Part shown: in pieces, positions 5,376 to 6,352 of the stretch
Position numbering within the stretch: position 1 is the stretch's first letter
Layout: every line of letters starts with the position of its first letter
DNA from: Tannerella sp.
GTDB taxonomy: Bacteria; Bacteroidota; Bacteroidia; Bacteroidales; Tannerellaceae
Assembly (NCBI GenBank): GCA_031288935.1
Contig: JAITQL010000025.1
Span: forward strand, 1 to 6,352
DNA length: 6,352 nucleotides
Direction of reading: 5' to 3'
Position numbers and translations under genes: made by a program
Notes under the pieces: generated by a model
Database searches by the model: none
Seen by the model: only the letters and a program-made list of their open reading frames with translations
What the model was told of the DNA's origin: nothing

Positions 5376-6059
5376 TTACGGAATAATCACATACTGAATC
5401 TGGCTAAACGAGCCTTTTATCCCGCGTGTATTTTCCCACCTGGCAGCGAAGTAGAGCTTCTTTCCCCGCTGTTCGCCCGTGAAAGTCACCTTCAGCGGCG
5501 ATGCAGTGCTGAAATGGCTCGTTGTCAACTGCGACCAGTCCGTCGGTTCCTCGTCGAGGATCGCCATCACGAACTCTGCCCCGTGCACCATTTCCGGCTT
5601 TCCCTTCGTCGACTTTTCGCTGTCGCGATAGTGAAACTCCACCACGCACGGCGCGGGCAGCTGCGTTTCCACCACGACCAGCGTATGCGGAGCAGGCGCC
5701 GGAGTAGGCTTGTCGTCACTGCGAGGCGGCAAACCCATCGCTTCCAAATCCGTCGACGTTACCAGCGGATTACTGCGCAGAAAACCCGTGTACAGGTGAC
5801 GGTACTCCGGCACCAGCGCCGTATGCGCGTCCTGAAGCGTCTTGACGGCCAGCGGTGTCCGCGTTCCCGGATCCCGCCATGCCGTTACTGCCGTTCCATA
5901 CGCCTCCATTACCGGCTGAAACCGGGTATTGAGCCACGTGCTCGCTCCCGTCAGCCCCATTCGCATCATATAGTCTTCAATGGAAAGATAGCCCCATGTC
6001 AGACCCACCTGGTTCTCCAGGCCTTCATAACTTTTTTCAATCCAGTCACGATTTTGCAT
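5376..6059 (-). CDS. Conserved protein of unknown function, helical N-part and Fn3-like C-part
   Basis: A 227-residue protein with no signal peptide or membrane segment. Residues 1-115 look helical, with a conserved-looking end SNPLVTSTDLEAMGLPPR (96-113). A proline linker (KPTPAPAPH, 117-125) leads to a beta-rich domain (about 126-227) ending GKKLYFAARWENTRG (199-213) and KGSFSQIQYVIIP (215-227). From memory, this architecture recurs in unnamed hypothetical proteins of Bacteroidota, where the RWENTRGxKGxxSxI signature is well kept; no function is known to me. The C-terminal domain resembles a fibronectin type III sandwich. I chose the ATG at 6059. A longer frame could start at TTG 6068, but that codon lies inside a -7-like box (6066-6073). 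Downstream is a hairpin cluster, so it is probably monocistronic. Upstream lies the 22-bp repeat array. Confidence 0.8.
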   Translation of the reverse strand: MQNRDWIEKSYEGLENQVGLTWGYLSIEDYMMRMGLTGASTWLNTRFQPVMEAYGTAVTAWRDPGTRTPLAVKTLQDAHTALVPEYRHLYTGFLRSNPLVTSTDLEAMGLPPRSDDKPTPAPAPHTLVVVETQLPAPCVVEFHYRDSEKSTKGKPEMVHGAEFVMAILDEEPTDWSQLTTSHFSTASPLKVTFTGEQRGKKLYFAARWENTRGIKGSFSQIQYVIIP

Positions 6060-6065
6060 AAGTTT

Positions 6066-6073
6066 CAAATTTA
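6066..6073 (-). promoter_or_regulatory. TAAATTTG box directly before the unknown gene
   Basis: On the minus strand 6073-6066 is an exact TAnnTTTG match, only six bases from the ATG at 6059. If used, transcription would start at or next to the start codon, giving a nearly leaderless mRNA. No TTTG-like -33 element is seen 19-21 bases upstream. It may therefore be a chance match in A/T-rich sequence. Confidence 0.35.
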
Positions 6074-6120
6074 AATATTAATACTCTCTTGTTTATCACT
6101 ATATAGATACATTGCAATTC

Positions 6121-6352
6121 CGCATAAAGTGCCTGACCGGCCCGCATAAAGCAGTCGACTAACCGGAGTACAGCAGTCGACCGACCGGGGTCGAACAGTC
6201 GACTAACCTGCACGGAGTAGTCGACCGACCTGCATAAGGCAGTCGACCGACCTTTGCCGGTTGGTTGACCGAGTGAAGGAAAGCGGTCGACCGAACAGTA
6301 TGGCACAGTCGACCGCTTGGAATGGAACGGCCGACCGTCTGGGGTCGAACAG
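6121..6352. repeat. 22-bp phased direct-repeat array, half conserved and half variable
   Basis: Ten units begin at 6132, 6154, 6176, 6198, 6220, 6242, 6264, 6286, 6308 and 6330, exactly 22 bases apart, and an eleventh would begin at the last base, 6352. The first 11 bases of each unit follow GTCGACCGACC (GTCGACTAACC in two); the SalI palindrome GTCGAC is intact in seven units. The second 11 bases vary but usually end in CA, CG or TA. The half-unit at 6121-6131 (CGCATAAAGTG) marks the left boundary. Units degrade at both visible ends (CCTGACCGGCC at 6132, GCCGACCGTCT at 6330). The array lies upstream of the 5376-6059 gene and continues past the window. A 22-base period is not a multiple of three, so it is not a protein-repeat gene. 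Function is unknown. Confidence 0.9.

Noticed and set aside
6060..6068. TTG at 6068 as start of the unknown gene
   Set aside because: It adds only three residues, uses a rare start and lies within a -7-like box. The ATG at 6059 is the simpler choice.
6046..6306. Minus-strand 86-codon open frame with a repeated SVD...GRSTA peptide
   Set aside because: The 22-residue peptide periodicity is the automatic result of a 22-bp DNA repeat read over three units. The frame then runs through A/T-rich sequence into the start of the next gene, and conservation tracks DNA words rather than codons.
6121..6352. CRISPR array
   Set aside because: The constant part is only about 11 bp, the variable part is 11 bp and partly repeated, and no cas gene is in view. 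CRISPR repeats and spacers are about 23-50 bp each.

Overview
The window looks like a chromosomal segment from a member of the Bacteroidales (Bacteroidota). Several genes are preceded by the Bacteroidota-type -7 box TAnnTTTG, at 682-689 (+), 2639-2646 (+) and 536-543 (-), plus a near match at 5236-5243 (-). No strong Shine-Dalgarno sites are seen. Start codons follow A/T-rich leaders, and the gene content (GH29 fucosidase, paired phenylacetate-CoA ligase and ACT protein, short lipocalin-like lipoprotein) fits that group. I cannot name a genus from the sequence alone.

Layout: (1) 1-493 (-) is the N-terminal part of a secreted GH29 alpha-L-fucosidase that runs off the left edge. (2) 494-712 is a divergent intergenic region with a promoter for each flanking gene, an imperfect palindrome and four tandem octamers. 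(3) 713-2014 and 2057-2482 (+) encode a PaaK-type phenylacetate-CoA ligase and a tandem-ACT protein, a likely two-gene unit for aryl-acid/CoA metabolism. (4) 2483-2755 has no gene. It holds a strong -7 box followed about 55 bases later by a hairpin and T tract, so I propose a small RNA of about 75 nt. (5) 2756-3169 (-) is a lipocalin-like lipoprotein. (6) 3293-4078 and 4115-5209 (-) are a NIPSNAP protein with a twin-arginine signal and an upstream sugar-kinase-like phosphotransferase (NahK-like). They share one promoter at 5236-5267 and end at a clear terminator at 3240-3271. (7) 5376-6059 (-) is a two-part protein of unknown function. (8) 6121-6352 is a strictly phased 22-bp repeat array that runs off the right edge.

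The fucosidase and the sugar-kinase-like gene suggest a glycan-using lifestyle, and the PaaK-ACT pair suggests amino-acid fermentation with arylacetate handling. The genes do not form one pathway. They look like several small independent units separated by promoters and terminators.

The least explained element is the 22-bp array upstream of the unknown gene. In each unit an 11-bp half close to GTCGACCGACC is conserved and the other 11 bp vary, with no insertion or deletion over ten units. The second is the putative small RNA at about 2652-2728. I do not see a complete new multi-gene system.
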